A stretch of DNA of 64,000 bases from GCA-2731375 sp964631725 (GTDB taxonomy: Bacteria; Pseudomonadota; Alphaproteobacteria; GCA-2731375): assembly GCA_964631725.1 (NCBI GenBank), contig CAZVYX010000013.1:1-64000 (forward strand). Direction: 5' to 3'. A program made the position numbers and the translations under genes. The notes beneath the pieces are model-generated. The model did not search any database, was not told where the DNA came from, and worked only from the letters and a program-made list of their open reading frames with translations. Below are positions 17,030 through 25,582 of the stretch, in pieces (position 1 is the first letter of the stretch; every line of letters starts with the position of its first letter).

Positions 17030-18196
17030 ATGCATCGTAGCGAGGGACGTATCCTGACCACCCACGCGGGCAGTCTGCCCCGGCCCCCGGCTCTAGTGCA
17101 AATGTTCGCCGACCGTGTTCAGGGCCGGACGGTTGACGCCGAGGCAATGACCCTGGCGATCGAGGCGGCGACAAACTGGGTTCTGCCCAAGCAACTGGAA
17201 GCCGGCATCGATATACCCAACAACGGCGAGCAACCCCGCGACGCCTTTTTCCTATATGTGCGCCACCGCATGAGCGGCTTTACCGGCCTGGGCACACGGC
17301 GGCCACCGGCGGATGTGGCGCGTTATCCCGGCTTTCAGGCCATGCGGGAAAACCTGGCCGCCAACAAGGTGGCGGTGACCAATTTCGACGTGCCGGCCGT
17401 GGTGGATGAGGTGCGCTATCTGGACCCAGCCTTCGTGGAATCGGAGTGCCGCGACTTCCGCCGCATCCTGGAAGTCCATGCACCGGAGCAAAGGGAGGCC
17501 TTCATCACCGCGCCCTCACCCGGCATTATCGCCGCCGCCGTGCCCAACGAATATTACGACAGCGCCGAAAACTATCTCGATGCCTTGGCGGAGGCCCTGC
17601 GTATCGAATATGAGGCCATCGTGCGCAATGGCTTCACCCTGCAACTTGACTGCCCGGATCTGGCCCTGGAACGGCATATCACCTACGCCGACCGCCCGGT
17701 GGCCGATTTCATCGAATTTGTCGAGGGCGTTGTCGCCGCGATCAACCGCAGCCTGGTCAATATCCCGCGCAATGCCGTGCGCCTGCATGTTTGTTGGGGT
17801 AACTACGAAGGGCCCCATGACCTGGACGTTCCCCTGGCGGAGATCCTGCCGACAATCCTGCAGGCCGATGTGGGCGGCATCGTGCTACCCTTCGCCAATC
17901 CCCGCCACGCCCACGAATACAAGATCTTTCAAGATGGACCCCTGGCCGACGACCAGGTGCTGGTCGCCGGCGTCATCGACACCACGACAAACTATGTGGA
18001 GCATCCGGAGGTCGTCGCTGATCGGATCGAGCGCATCGCCCGGGCCCTTGGCGATCCCGGACGGGTACTGGCCGGCACCGATTGCGGCTTCGATACTTCC
18101 GCCGGCATGGGCAAGGTAGCCGAAGATGTGGTCTGGGCTAAACTGTCGGCGCTGTCGGAGGGTGCGAAACTGGCGAGCGGGCGATTGTTTCGATAG
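17030..18196 (+). CDS. Cobalamin-independent methionine synthase II-like protein (MetE C-terminal domain homologue)
   Basis: 388 residues from the ATG at 17030, which has AAAGGG at a workable distance; an in-frame ATG at 17012 would overlap the opposite gene's start codon. Zinc-ligand candidates are visible: HVCWGNYEGPHD (His and Cys) and AGTDCGFDTS (Cys), plus the N-terminal THAGSLPRP shared with MetE. Only the catalytic barrel is present, half the length of a full MetE. Such short homologues use small methyl donors or process methylated or sulfur substrates; methionine synthesis itself is not assured. Confidence 0.83.
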   Translation: MHRSEGRILTTHAGSLPRPPALVQMFADRVQGRTVDAEAMTLAIEAATNWVLPKQLEAGIDIPNNGEQPRDAFFLYVRHRMSGFTGLGTRRPPADVARYPGFQAMRENLAANKVAVTNFDVPAVVDEVRYLDPAFVESECRDFRRILEVHAPEQREAFITAPSPGIIAAAVPNEYYDSAENYLDALAEALRIEYEAIVRNGFTLQLDCPDLALERHITYADRPVADFIEFVEGVVAAINRSLVNIPRNAVRLHVCWGNYEGPHDLDVPLAEILPTILQADVGGIVLPFANPRHAHEYKIFQDGPLADDQVLVAGVIDTTTNYVEHPEVVADRIERIARALGDPGRVLAGTDCGFDTSAGMGKVAEDVVWAKLSALSEGAKLASGRLFR

Positions 18197-18207
18197 CCCG
18201 ATATGGC

Positions 18208-18660
18208 CTAGCGATAGTCGCCTTCGGGATCAAGCATGGCATCTTCCTGCAATAGGCCTTGGCCCGGCACGAAATTGACCTCGAAGCGGATGCCGTCCGG
18301 ATCTTCGAACAGGACATAGTAGTAACCCGGCGCCCAGGCGCGCTCCTCCGGCCCGCGGACGATGTTGGCGCCCAGTTCAGCGGCCTTGGCGCCGGCAAGA
18401 TCCACATCCTCGCGGGACCGCGCGCGCAGGCAAATATGGTGCAGGCCGACACGCAGTTGCACGAACCGTTCGTCCGCATACTGTTCGTCACAACGCTGTA
18501 TGCCGATCGCCGTGCGGGCGCCGACGTGATAGCAGAAATCCTCGCCGTCGAAGACCCGCTTCATGCCGAAGGCCGGCAACAGACCGCAGTAAAATTCCCG
18601 CGCCTTGTCGAACCGACTCACGGTCAAATTGACATGCGCCATGCCATTGATATTGATCAC
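18208..18660 (-). CDS. VOC-family protein
   Basis: 150 residues from a GTG at 18660 with GAGGTG just ahead; the ATG at 18642 (MAHVNLTV) is the alternative. The start HVNLTVSRFDKAREFY, central GLHHICLRARS and the end YYYVLFEDPDGIRFEVNF show one complete glyoxalase-type fold with H and E metal ligands. Function unknown, perhaps a dioxygenase, glyoxalase or fosfomycin-resistance-like fold. It runs convergently toward the MetE-like gene with an 11-base gap. Confidence 0.8.
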   Translation of the reverse strand: MININGMAHVNLTVSRFDKAREFYCGLLPAFGMKRVFDGEDFCYHVGARTAIGIQRCDEQYADERFVQLRVGLHHICLRARSREDVDLAGAKAAELGANIVRGPEERAWAPGYYYVLFEDPDGIRFEVNFVPGQGLLQEDAMLDPEGDYR

Positions 18661-18794
18661 AGTAGCACCTCGACCAAATTCGTGGAAAGCAACGCAACAC
18701 ACAAAGACCGTAGCATCCCGCGATCGCCTTCGAAACCGTCTGGCAGCCAATGGCCGGCCGGGACAATGGCGCGTGTCCTCAAAAAGTTGGTGAA

Positions 18795-21700
18795 CTACTT
18801 TCGGCTGTCCAGGATCTCCCGCACCTGGCGGGCCAGCGCGCGCGGCCGAAACGGCTTGTTCATCAGCGCCACGCCCTCGTCAAGCTGGCCCCGGTTATCA
18901 AGGATATCCCGCGTGTAACCCGATGAATACAGCACCGCGGCGCCCGGATTTTGGGCGCGAAAGGCCGTCGCGACCTCGCGTCCATTCATCCCCCTGGGCA
19001 GGATCACATCGGTCAGCAGAAGGTCAATCGAGCCGCAAACCGCCATGACCTCCAAGGCCGCTGGCCCGTCCTCCGCCTGCAAAACCGTATATCCGAGGTT
19101 GCCAAGCGCCCTTGCAACGTAGGCCAGAACATCCTTTTCATCCTCGACGACAAGGATTGTCTCCTTGCCCTCCAACCTGCCCTTTTCGACATCCTCGACG
19201 GTGCGCTCCACGTTTGCGCCAGCCGCCAATCTGGGCAGGTAAATCCTGACTGTGGTACCCTTCCCTTCCGCGCTGTCAATCATGACCTGACCGCCGGATT
19301 GCCGGGCAAAGCCGAACACCATGCTCAGCCCCAGGCCGCTGCCCGCGCCGACATCCTTGGTCGTGAAGAAAGGTTCAAATGCCTTCTCGCGCACCTCCGC
19401 CGGCATTCCGCAGCCGTCGTCGCCAACGGCGATCATGACGTAATCTCCGGGCATCAGATCCCCGAACGCAGCCGTATCGTCCTCCGTCAGCACTTGGTTC
19501 GCCGTCTCGATAGTCAAACGTCCACCTTCGGGCATCGCATCACGGGCGTTGATGACCAGGTTCAAGAGGGCGCTTTCGAGTTGCCCAACATCGGTCATGG
19601 CTCGATAAAGGTCATCCGCCAACTTCGTCTCGACGGCGATGTTGGCACCGATTGTGCGCGTGGCCAGCTGCAGGAAGCGCGGCAGGATCTCGTTGATCTG
19701 GATATCCTTGGCATCCAAAGCCTGCTGCCGCGAAAACGCCAGCAGGCGATGGGTCAATTCCGCCCCCCTGAGCGCCGCATCAAGAGCCGTCGCGATGGCT
19801 TCTTTGTCGGACAGGTTGGCGATGGTTTCATCCTCGATCAGGTCAAGATTGCCGATAACGGCGGCCAGGATGTTGTTGAAGTCGTGGGCGATGCCGCCGG
19901 TTAGCTGCCCCACCGCCTCGATTTTCTGCGCCTGGCGCAGCCTCTCCTCGCTGTCGCGGACAGCCGCCGCCGCCTGATGCGCCTCCGTCAGGTCGCGCAT
20001 TCGCGAGACCCGCATTTGGCGGCCCTTGTAAACGAAAGGCGCCGCCTTGATTTCAATGGGGATCTTGCTGCCGTCTTTGCGGAAACTAATACTTTCGTAA
20101 GCATCGCTCTGGTTACTTTTCATCCGATCGGCCACCTCCTGACTATGCTCGGGGATGGTAAGTTCCAAGACCGGTTTTCCGACAAGTTCCGACACCGAGT
20201 AGCCATACATTTGGGCAAAAGCCTGGTTGGCTTCGACGATGATACCGTCCTCCAGGATGGCAACACCCTCGCTGGTCAAATCTGAAAGTATCCGATACCG
20301 ATCCTCGCTTTCATGCAACGCCTGTTCGGCCAGCTTTTGCTCGGTGATATCAACGTTGGTAATTTCGATGTAGTCGAGCTCCGGAAAATAGTCGGTCGAC
20401 AGGCGAACCCAAATGGCCGAGCCATCCTTGCGGATATGTTGAGCTTCGATCTCGTGGCCGCCACCAGAGCGCAGGCCCTCGGCCAGCACTTCCCCGCGGG
20501 AGGCGGCATCGCGCCAATGCCTGGCAGGATTGATCTCGGCCAACAATTCTTCACGGCTGGCGTAGCCGTAAATTTCCGCCATGCGCTCATTCGCCTCCAG
20601 CAGCTTGCCATCGCTGATGCGTTTGCGGGCGAGACCGACATGTGCGCGATTGAACATTTCCAAATATCTTTTTTCGTTCTCCCTGAGCGCATCCTCGGCC
20701 AGCTTCTGTTCCGTCTGATCCAACATCACGACATCAATGTAGCCTTGCTCCGGATAGAACGTGGCGGAGGAGCGGATATGCACCGTCGAGCCGTCCTTGC
20801 GCAGCAGCGTTCCATCAAAATTCCGCACAAAGCCGTTTTCTTCCCCCTCGGCGATCCAGGCTTCCCGTTCGGACTGATACGCCCAGTGATTGTCCTCGCG
20901 ATGATTACTGATGGCGTCTGCACGGTCGCGGTAGCCGAGGATTTCGGCCAGCCGTTCGTTGGCATCCAATGGCCTGCCGTCACTGATGCGGGCCCGGATT
21001 AGTCCAACCTGGGCATTGTCGAAAATGCTGCGGTATTTTTCCTCGCTCTCATGCCGCGCATCCTCGGCCTGGCGCCTTTCGGTGATGTCACTGCCTGTTC
21101 CGCGATAACCGAGAAAAATGCCGTCGGGGGCGAGGACCGGCACGCCGCTCAGCGAAACGTACCTGAAAGAGCCTTGCTTGCCCCTAACGGCATATTCGAA
21201 ACTGTTGAACGGCTCATGGCGATTTAGCTTAGCAAAATGCTCCCGCCATTTCTCGCTCGCCAAATCCTCCAGTTCCGGATGCACAAGGAATTCCCGTCCC
21301 TGGCCATAGACCTCTTGGCGGTGCCACCCCGTAATCTCATAGAACCGGTCGCTGCCATAGGTGAATGCCAGGTCCGGTCCCATCTCCCAGAGCCAGTCCG
21401 ATGCCGATTCAGCAAAATCCCGGAAGCGGTCTTCGCTCTCGCGCAACGCTTCCGCGATCCGGCTTCGCTCCAGGATCGGAACCATCGCGCGGCGAAGTAG
21501 AAAACCACCAACCAGGACGATGAAAACACCGCCGACAAGACTGACCATCGCCGCCCGGATAAATGGCGCCCTGATCTCGGCCAGATCGATTTTTGCGACG
21601 ATGCCCAAATTCAGGATTGCCACCGGTTCGTGCGCCGCCAATACGGTTGCGCCACGATAGTCCAGTCCCAGTACGGTGCCCGAAAGCCCCTGCAATGCCC

Positions 21701-22121
21701 GGCGCATGGGTTCCGCCGTCTCGCCTAGCCAGGATACGGGCCGCGGCTTTTCGAGGTCCGTATGCCGATGCCGCAAGAGAAAGACAATTTCATCGCCCCG
21801 CCGTTTGGCCAGCGTGAATTCGCCTGTTTCGCCAAAGCCCCGATAATTCCGGTGTGCCTCTTCAACCTGCCCAAGGGTCGCCGCGGCGGCGCCTTCCGGA
21901 TGATCACTTTCGCTGTGCTTGGCGTCAAACCGCGCGACGGCCTCGATCAACCTGGCCTGGCTCTGCGCCGCCTCGGAAAGACGCGCCTTTTCCTGCTCGA
22001 ACGCCGCTTCATAGAGAAGCCAGATCGAAACCGCCGCGATGGCAAGCGCGACGCCGGCCATGATGGCAATCAGATATACCAGCTGACTTCTTGTAGGCGA
22101 TGTTCCTTGGAACGGCCGCAT
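18795..22121 (-). CDS. Membrane hybrid histidine kinase with four PAS domains and a receiver
   Basis: 1108 residues. Transmembrane helices at ~15-37 and ~188-210 bound a ~150-residue periplasmic sensor. Four PAS domains follow (~230-350, 360-475, 483-597, 605-715), then a HisKA domain with GGIAHDFNN (His746), an ATPase domain (N box ~854-862, DDGCGMP 901-907, GSGLGL 927-932) and a receiver domain with phospho-acceptor Asp1038 in LLLTDVILP. The HDFNN box is typical of the NtrB-like/hybrid group in alphaproteobacteria. No response regulator lies next to it, so the output partner is elsewhere. A -35/-10 pair at 22222-22249 may drive it. Confidence 0.92.
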   Translation of the reverse strand: MRPFQGTSPTRSQLVYLIAIMAGVALAIAAVSIWLLYEAAFEQEKARLSEAAQSQARLIEAVARFDAKHSESDHPEGAAAATLGQVEEAHRNYRGFGETGEFTLAKRRGDEIVFLLRHRHTDLEKPRPVSWLGETAEPMRRALQGLSGTVLGLDYRGATVLAAHEPVAILNLGIVAKIDLAEIRAPFIRAAMVSLVGGVFIVLVGGFLLRRAMVPILERSRIAEALRESEDRFRDFAESASDWLWEMGPDLAFTYGSDRFYEITGWHRQEVYGQGREFLVHPELEDLASEKWREHFAKLNRHEPFNSFEYAVRGKQGSFRYVSLSGVPVLAPDGIFLGYRGTGSDITERRQAEDARHESEEKYRSIFDNAQVGLIRARISDGRPLDANERLAEILGYRDRADAISNHREDNHWAYQSEREAWIAEGEENGFVRNFDGTLLRKDGSTVHIRSSATFYPEQGYIDVVMLDQTEQKLAEDALRENEKRYLEMFNRAHVGLARKRISDGKLLEANERMAEIYGYASREELLAEINPARHWRDAASRGEVLAEGLRSGGGHEIEAQHIRKDGSAIWVRLSTDYFPELDYIEITNVDITEQKLAEQALHESEDRYRILSDLTSEGVAILEDGIIVEANQAFAQMYGYSVSELVGKPVLELTIPEHSQEVADRMKSNQSDAYESISFRKDGSKIPIEIKAAPFVYKGRQMRVSRMRDLTEAHQAAAAVRDSEERLRQAQKIEAVGQLTGGIAHDFNNILAAVIGNLDLIEDETIANLSDKEAIATALDAALRGAELTHRLLAFSRQQALDAKDIQINEILPRFLQLATRTIGANIAVETKLADDLYRAMTDVGQLESALLNLVINARDAMPEGGRLTIETANQVLTEDDTAAFGDLMPGDYVMIAVGDDGCGMPAEVREKAFEPFFTTKDVGAGSGLGLSMVFGFARQSGGQVMIDSAEGKGTTVRIYLPRLAAGANVERTVEDVEKGRLEGKETILVVEDEKDVLAYVARALGNLGYTVLQAEDGPAALEVMAVCGSIDLLLTDVILPRGMNGREVATAFRAQNPGAAVLYSSGYTRDILDNRGQLDEGVALMNKPFRPRALARQVREILDSRK

Positions 22122-22329
22122 CCATCCTCCCCAAGCCTATCGCAGGCACCTGGCCTCCTGCCCAGGCTTGTTCCGTCGATCCCGGCAAAGTCAGGTTCTG
22201 AATTTCCCTATTGCGGACAATATCATACAGATTATTGTGATTTCGTGAAAATATCCCCGCTGCGCGATTTTGGTAGTCGAGCTTCGGCAATCGGCGACGT
22301 AACAAGGCGCCGGGGCACGAATTCCGGCA
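22122..22329. other. Non-coding stretch upstream of the hybrid kinase
   Basis: No credible gene is seen. With the adjoining remnant (22330-22413) it makes 327 bases free of intact genes. It holds the candidate kinase promoter, a short CCTGG/CCAGG inverted repeat near 22148-22165, and an AT-rich block at 22200-22260 that contrasts with the GC-rich surroundings. Confidence 0.5.
22222..22249 (-). promoter_or_regulatory. Candidate sigma-70-type promoter for the hybrid kinase
   Basis: Read on the minus strand: TTCACG (22244-22249), a 16-base spacer, and TATGAT (22222-22227), in an AT-rich patch about 100 bases before the kinase start. The -10 matches TATAAT at five of six positions, the -35 matches TTGACA at four. 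Prediction from pattern only. Confidence 0.35.
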
Positions 22330-22413
22330 TCAAATCTCCAGCGCCGCCAGAGTGCCTTCCTCGATTGCCCGGAAGAATTTACGGGACCCCAGGACATCCC
22401 CCACGTAATCCAC
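22330..22413 (-). pseudogene. Remnant: duplicated 3' end of an old-yellow-enzyme-type reductase gene
   Basis: On the minus strand this stretch encodes VDYVGDVLGSRKFF then RAIEEGTLAALEI and a TGA. The last 27 residues of the intact reductase gene at 23545-25482 are the same except at two positions (H to D and Q to R). The similarity stops abruptly at about 22413; no start or upstream coding part exists. It is therefore the tail of a second copy of that reductase, in the same orientation, left directly downstream of the dioxygenase gene at 22449-23504. Several silent differences show it is not a fresh copy. Confidence 0.8.
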
Positions 22414-22448
22414 CCTGTCCCCATCCGCCGCCCCCCGCGGCGACCGGT

Positions 22449-23504
22449 CTACACCGGCTCCAAGGGCGCGTTATATTCACTTCCCGGGACGATGATGCCG
22501 CCTCGATCCCCGATCGCCGTGCTCCCGTAGCGCTGGGCATAGACATCTGGAAGGGGCCGGGCGCCGGGAATGGCCAGCCATAGGCGCAGCAAGTGCCGCC
22601 GCCGCGCAACATCGCCCCATTCTTCATAGGCGGTACGGTCATGCAGCAGAGTGTGGTTATGGACGAATAGTAAATCGCCTGGCTGCAAGCTGAACTCCAG
22701 GTTCAGGGCCGGGTCATCCGCCAACGTATCCAGCAAGTCGAGGGCTTCAAGCTGTGCCTCCGTCAATGGTGCGACCCCGTCCAACCCTTGCGCCGAGCGC
22801 ACGTAATGGGGCGCATAGAGAGCCGAAAGATAGCCTTCATGGAAACTGAAAATGGGAATTTCAAAGAATGCCCGGCCATCGGCGGTGATCTCGCCGCGCC
22901 GGTCGGTGGCCATGGATTCGAACAGCAGCTTCACCAGATCCGGTCGACGCCGGCGCATTTCATTGTAGATGGTCATGGAACTGACGAGGCCCGATTGCCC
23001 GCCCGATTTGGCACCGCGCAGGCACATCAGCCCGACAATATCGCAGGAATCCGTGTGGTAATTCTGTCGCTCGGTCGTCTGGTAAATGCGCACGGAACCA
23101 TCCGTGGTGGAAAGACCCAGATCACAGACATGGCCCAAAACATGTCCCTTGCCATTTTGTGAGCGGGCACTGCCCATATGCGCGCCGACACCATAAAACA
23201 TGGCCGCCGCCAGCGGGATTTTATCGGCGTGGGGCGCCAATCCCCGCAGCGCGACAAATCCGCGCCCATGCAGGCATTCCCGCACCATCTCGCCGAGCAG
23301 CGGTGCCGTCTCGGGTAATGGAAAATCTGCTTTACTCATCTGGGCGATGTCACCGCCTCGATCTAGGTAGGCGCGCGCCTGGGCTTCCACCTCGGCCGTC
23401 TGTTGGTCATTCAGGTTGACCAGCCAGTCATCTGTTTTGGCCAGGTCCGGACCGTACCAAGCGGAAGGACCGGTGATCTCAGCGGGCAAGTCGGCAATTT
23501 CCAA
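22449..23504 (-). CDS. TauD/TfdA-like Fe(II)-dependent dioxygenase
   Basis: 351 residues. The start is a TTG at 23504 with GAGGAG nine bases ahead; no in-frame ATG lies nearby. The core shows YHTDSCD (H150, D152) and the late RRRHLLRLWL carrying the third iron ligand and nearby Arg residues, ending in a GRPLP-like stretch (ARPLPDVYAQRYG). This belongs to the longer TauD-like group seen in fungi and proteobacteria with unknown substrates. It is 40 bases after the OYE-type reductase in one transcript and is followed by a remnant of that reductase's 3' end. A diverged homologue at 37406-38446 sits in the same kind of setting. Confidence 0.85.
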   Translation of the reverse strand: MEIADLPAEITGPSAWYGPDLAKTDDWLVNLNDQQTAEVEAQARAYLDRGGDIAQMSKADFPLPETAPLLGEMVRECLHGRGFVALRGLAPHADKIPLAAAMFYGVGAHMGSARSQNGKGHVLGHVCDLGLSTTDGSVRIYQTTERQNYHTDSCDIVGLMCLRGAKSGGQSGLVSSMTIYNEMRRRRPDLVKLLFESMATDRRGEITADGRAFFEIPIFSFHEGYLSALYAPHYVRSAQGLDGVAPLTEAQLEALDLLDTLADDPALNLEFSLQPGDLLFVHNHTLLHDRTAYEEWGDVARRRHLLRLWLAIPGARPLPDVYAQRYGSTAIGDRGGIIVPGSEYNAPLEPV

Positions 23505-23544
23505 TGCTTTAGACTCCTCAAATCAAGATGTGGATATGTTCAGG

Positions 23545-25482
23545 CTAAATTTCCAGCGCCGCCAGGGTGCCTTCCTCGATCGCCTGGAAGAATTTTCGCG
23601 AACCCAGAACATCGCCCACATAATGGACCGGGACATCCAGGGCATCATAACGCCTGGCTTCGTCCTCGCGGCGGTGATAGCCGGTGCAATAGATAATGCT
23701 GTCGACGCCCTGCAGGGTGCGGCGCAACCGGCCCTCGGGCCGCAGCACGATTTCACCGGGGCTAATTTCCGCCACCTGCGTATGGGTCATCACCTCGATA
23801 CCGAGACTGTCGATGCGGTCGAGATAATGCACTTTGTCCACATGCACCGCCTTGCGCAGCAGTTCAGTACGCGCCACCAGCACAATGTCGTGGCCCTGTT
23901 CGGCCAGCATATCGGCAACCTCCACCCCCACGAGGCCGCCGCCGATCACGACGCAGTTCTGACCCGGCTCGTCCAGCCCGGCCAGTAGGCGCCAGCCGTA
24001 AAGCACATCCACCAGATCGGCCCCTGGTACATCCGTTTGCGTGGGTTCCGCCCCGATGGCGACGATCAGGGCATCCGCCACCAGCTCTTCCGGCGCCGGC
24101 GTGGCATTGAGGGTCACCTCAATGCCAAGACGGTCGACTTCGGCCCGGAGAAAATCAAGCAAACGTCCGATCTCCTCCCGATGCGGCGGCTTGTGGGCCA
24201 GGTTCAACTGACCGCCCAGTTGGTTTGCCGCCTCGAACAATTGCACCGCATGGCCGCGCTTGGCCGCCATCGTTGCCGCCGCCATGCCCGCCGCGCCGCC
24301 GCCGATCACCGCCAGGCGCTTCGGCTCCGCCTTGCGCGACAAGACCGGTTTCAACGCCAGCTCCCGGCTGACCATGGGGTTGACGGTGCAGGCCAGGCCC
24401 TTGTGCAGGTGGATCGTCGCGATACATTCGTTGCAGGCGATGCAGGGGGCGATCTGCGCCGCCTTTCCCGCCTTGGCCTTGGCGCCGAAGTAGGGATCGG
24501 CGATCAGGCCCCGGCTGAGGCAGATATAGTCGGCATCACCGCGTTCGAGAATATCCTCGGCCAGGTCCGGCGTATTGATCCGGCCCACGGTCATCACCGG
24601 AATATCAAGCCGGGCCCGCACGGCGGCGCTGTAATCGGCGTAACAGGCACGTTTGGTCGCCATGCCGGGGACGATCATATAGGGGCGGGAGGCATGCTGT
24701 CCGCCGGAGACGGAGATCGCATCGGCGCCGGCGGCGGCGAACAACACAGCACTCTCCACCGCCGCGTCAAGCTCCAGGCCGCCCGGCACATGGTCGCGCC
24801 CGTTCATGCGGAAGATCACCGGATAATCGGCGCCGGTCCGTGCCTTGATCGCCCGCACCAGTTCGACCCCGAACTGGGCCCGGCCGGCAGTGTCGTGGCC
24901 ATAGCGGTCCTCCCGCGTATTGCAGACGGGCGAGAGGAATTGCCCGGCCAGATAGCCATGGGCGCCGTGGATTTCGACCGCATCGAAACCGGCCTGCCTG
25001 GCCCGCGCCGCCGCATCGGCGAAACGTTCGACGATGCCTTCGATCTCGGCGATGGTCAACTCGCGCGGCATCACCGCATCGCCAACGCCGGTAAAGCCCG
25101 AGACCTGCGCCGACGGCGCCAACGGAACGGAGCCGGAAACCTCCGGCACGCTCTCGCGGCCACCGTGATTGATCTGCAGGGCGATCTTGGCGCCGCCTTC
25201 GTGCACCGCATCGACCAGCCGGGTCATGCCGGGGATGCAGCCGTCCTCGTGCAGCATCAGATTATGCTTCAGGCGCTTGCCTTGCTGATCGATATAGGTT
25301 GCCTCGACAACGATCAGGCCGGTGCCGCCGCGGGCCCGCTCGCCGTAGAATTCGATCATCTCGTCGGTGACCAGGCCGTCGCCATCGGCCAGCTCGGTCG
25401 ATGTGGCGGCAAAGACAATGCGGTTGGGTACTTCCAGCGCGCCGATCCGGCCGGGCTGGAACAGTTTTGGGTACGAAGACAT
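23545..25482 (-). CDS. NADH:flavin oxidoreductase with FAD/NAD(P) domain (2,4-dienoyl-CoA reductase/TMADH-like)
   Basis: 645 residues. Residues 1-~340 are an FMN-binding OYE barrel with the active-site HGAHGYL (172-178) and the typical SPVCNTREDRYG. Cys347, 350, 353 and 365 form the 4Fe-4S site (spacing x2, x2, x11). From ~375 a FAD/NAD(P) module follows (VIGGGAAGMAAA near 391, second dinucleotide motif VIGGGLVGVEVAD near 524). This is the FadH/trimethylamine-dehydrogenase architecture; it could reduce dienoyl-CoAs, enones or demethylate amines. It shares a transcript with the dioxygenase 40 bases downstream, and its last 27 codons are repeated beyond that gene. Confidence 0.9.
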   Translation of the reverse strand: MSSYPKLFQPGRIGALEVPNRIVFAATSTELADGDGLVTDEMIEFYGERARGGTGLIVVEATYIDQQGKRLKHNLMLHEDGCIPGMTRLVDAVHEGGAKIALQINHGGRESVPEVSGSVPLAPSAQVSGFTGVGDAVMPRELTIAEIEGIVERFADAAARARQAGFDAVEIHGAHGYLAGQFLSPVCNTREDRYGHDTAGRAQFGVELVRAIKARTGADYPVIFRMNGRDHVPGGLELDAAVESAVLFAAAGADAISVSGGQHASRPYMIVPGMATKRACYADYSAAVRARLDIPVMTVGRINTPDLAEDILERGDADYICLSRGLIADPYFGAKAKAGKAAQIAPCIACNECIATIHLHKGLACTVNPMVSRELALKPVLSRKAEPKRLAVIGGGAAGMAAATMAAKRGHAVQLFEAANQLGGQLNLAHKPPHREEIGRLLDFLRAEVDRLGIEVTLNATPAPEELVADALIVAIGAEPTQTDVPGADLVDVLYGWRLLAGLDEPGQNCVVIGGGLVGVEVADMLAEQGHDIVLVARTELLRKAVHVDKVHYLDRIDSLGIEVMTHTQVAEISPGEIVLRPEGRLRRTLQGVDSIIYCTGYHRREDEARRYDALDVPVHYVGDVLGSRKFFQAIEEGTLAALEI

Positions 25483-25582
25483 GCCCCATGATCGGATTTA
25501 CGGGACGGCCCCGTCAATGATTGAAATCAACATGGCGACTGCCGCAGTTTCCGATTGTGCGTATTTCCGCTAAACTCATGCC

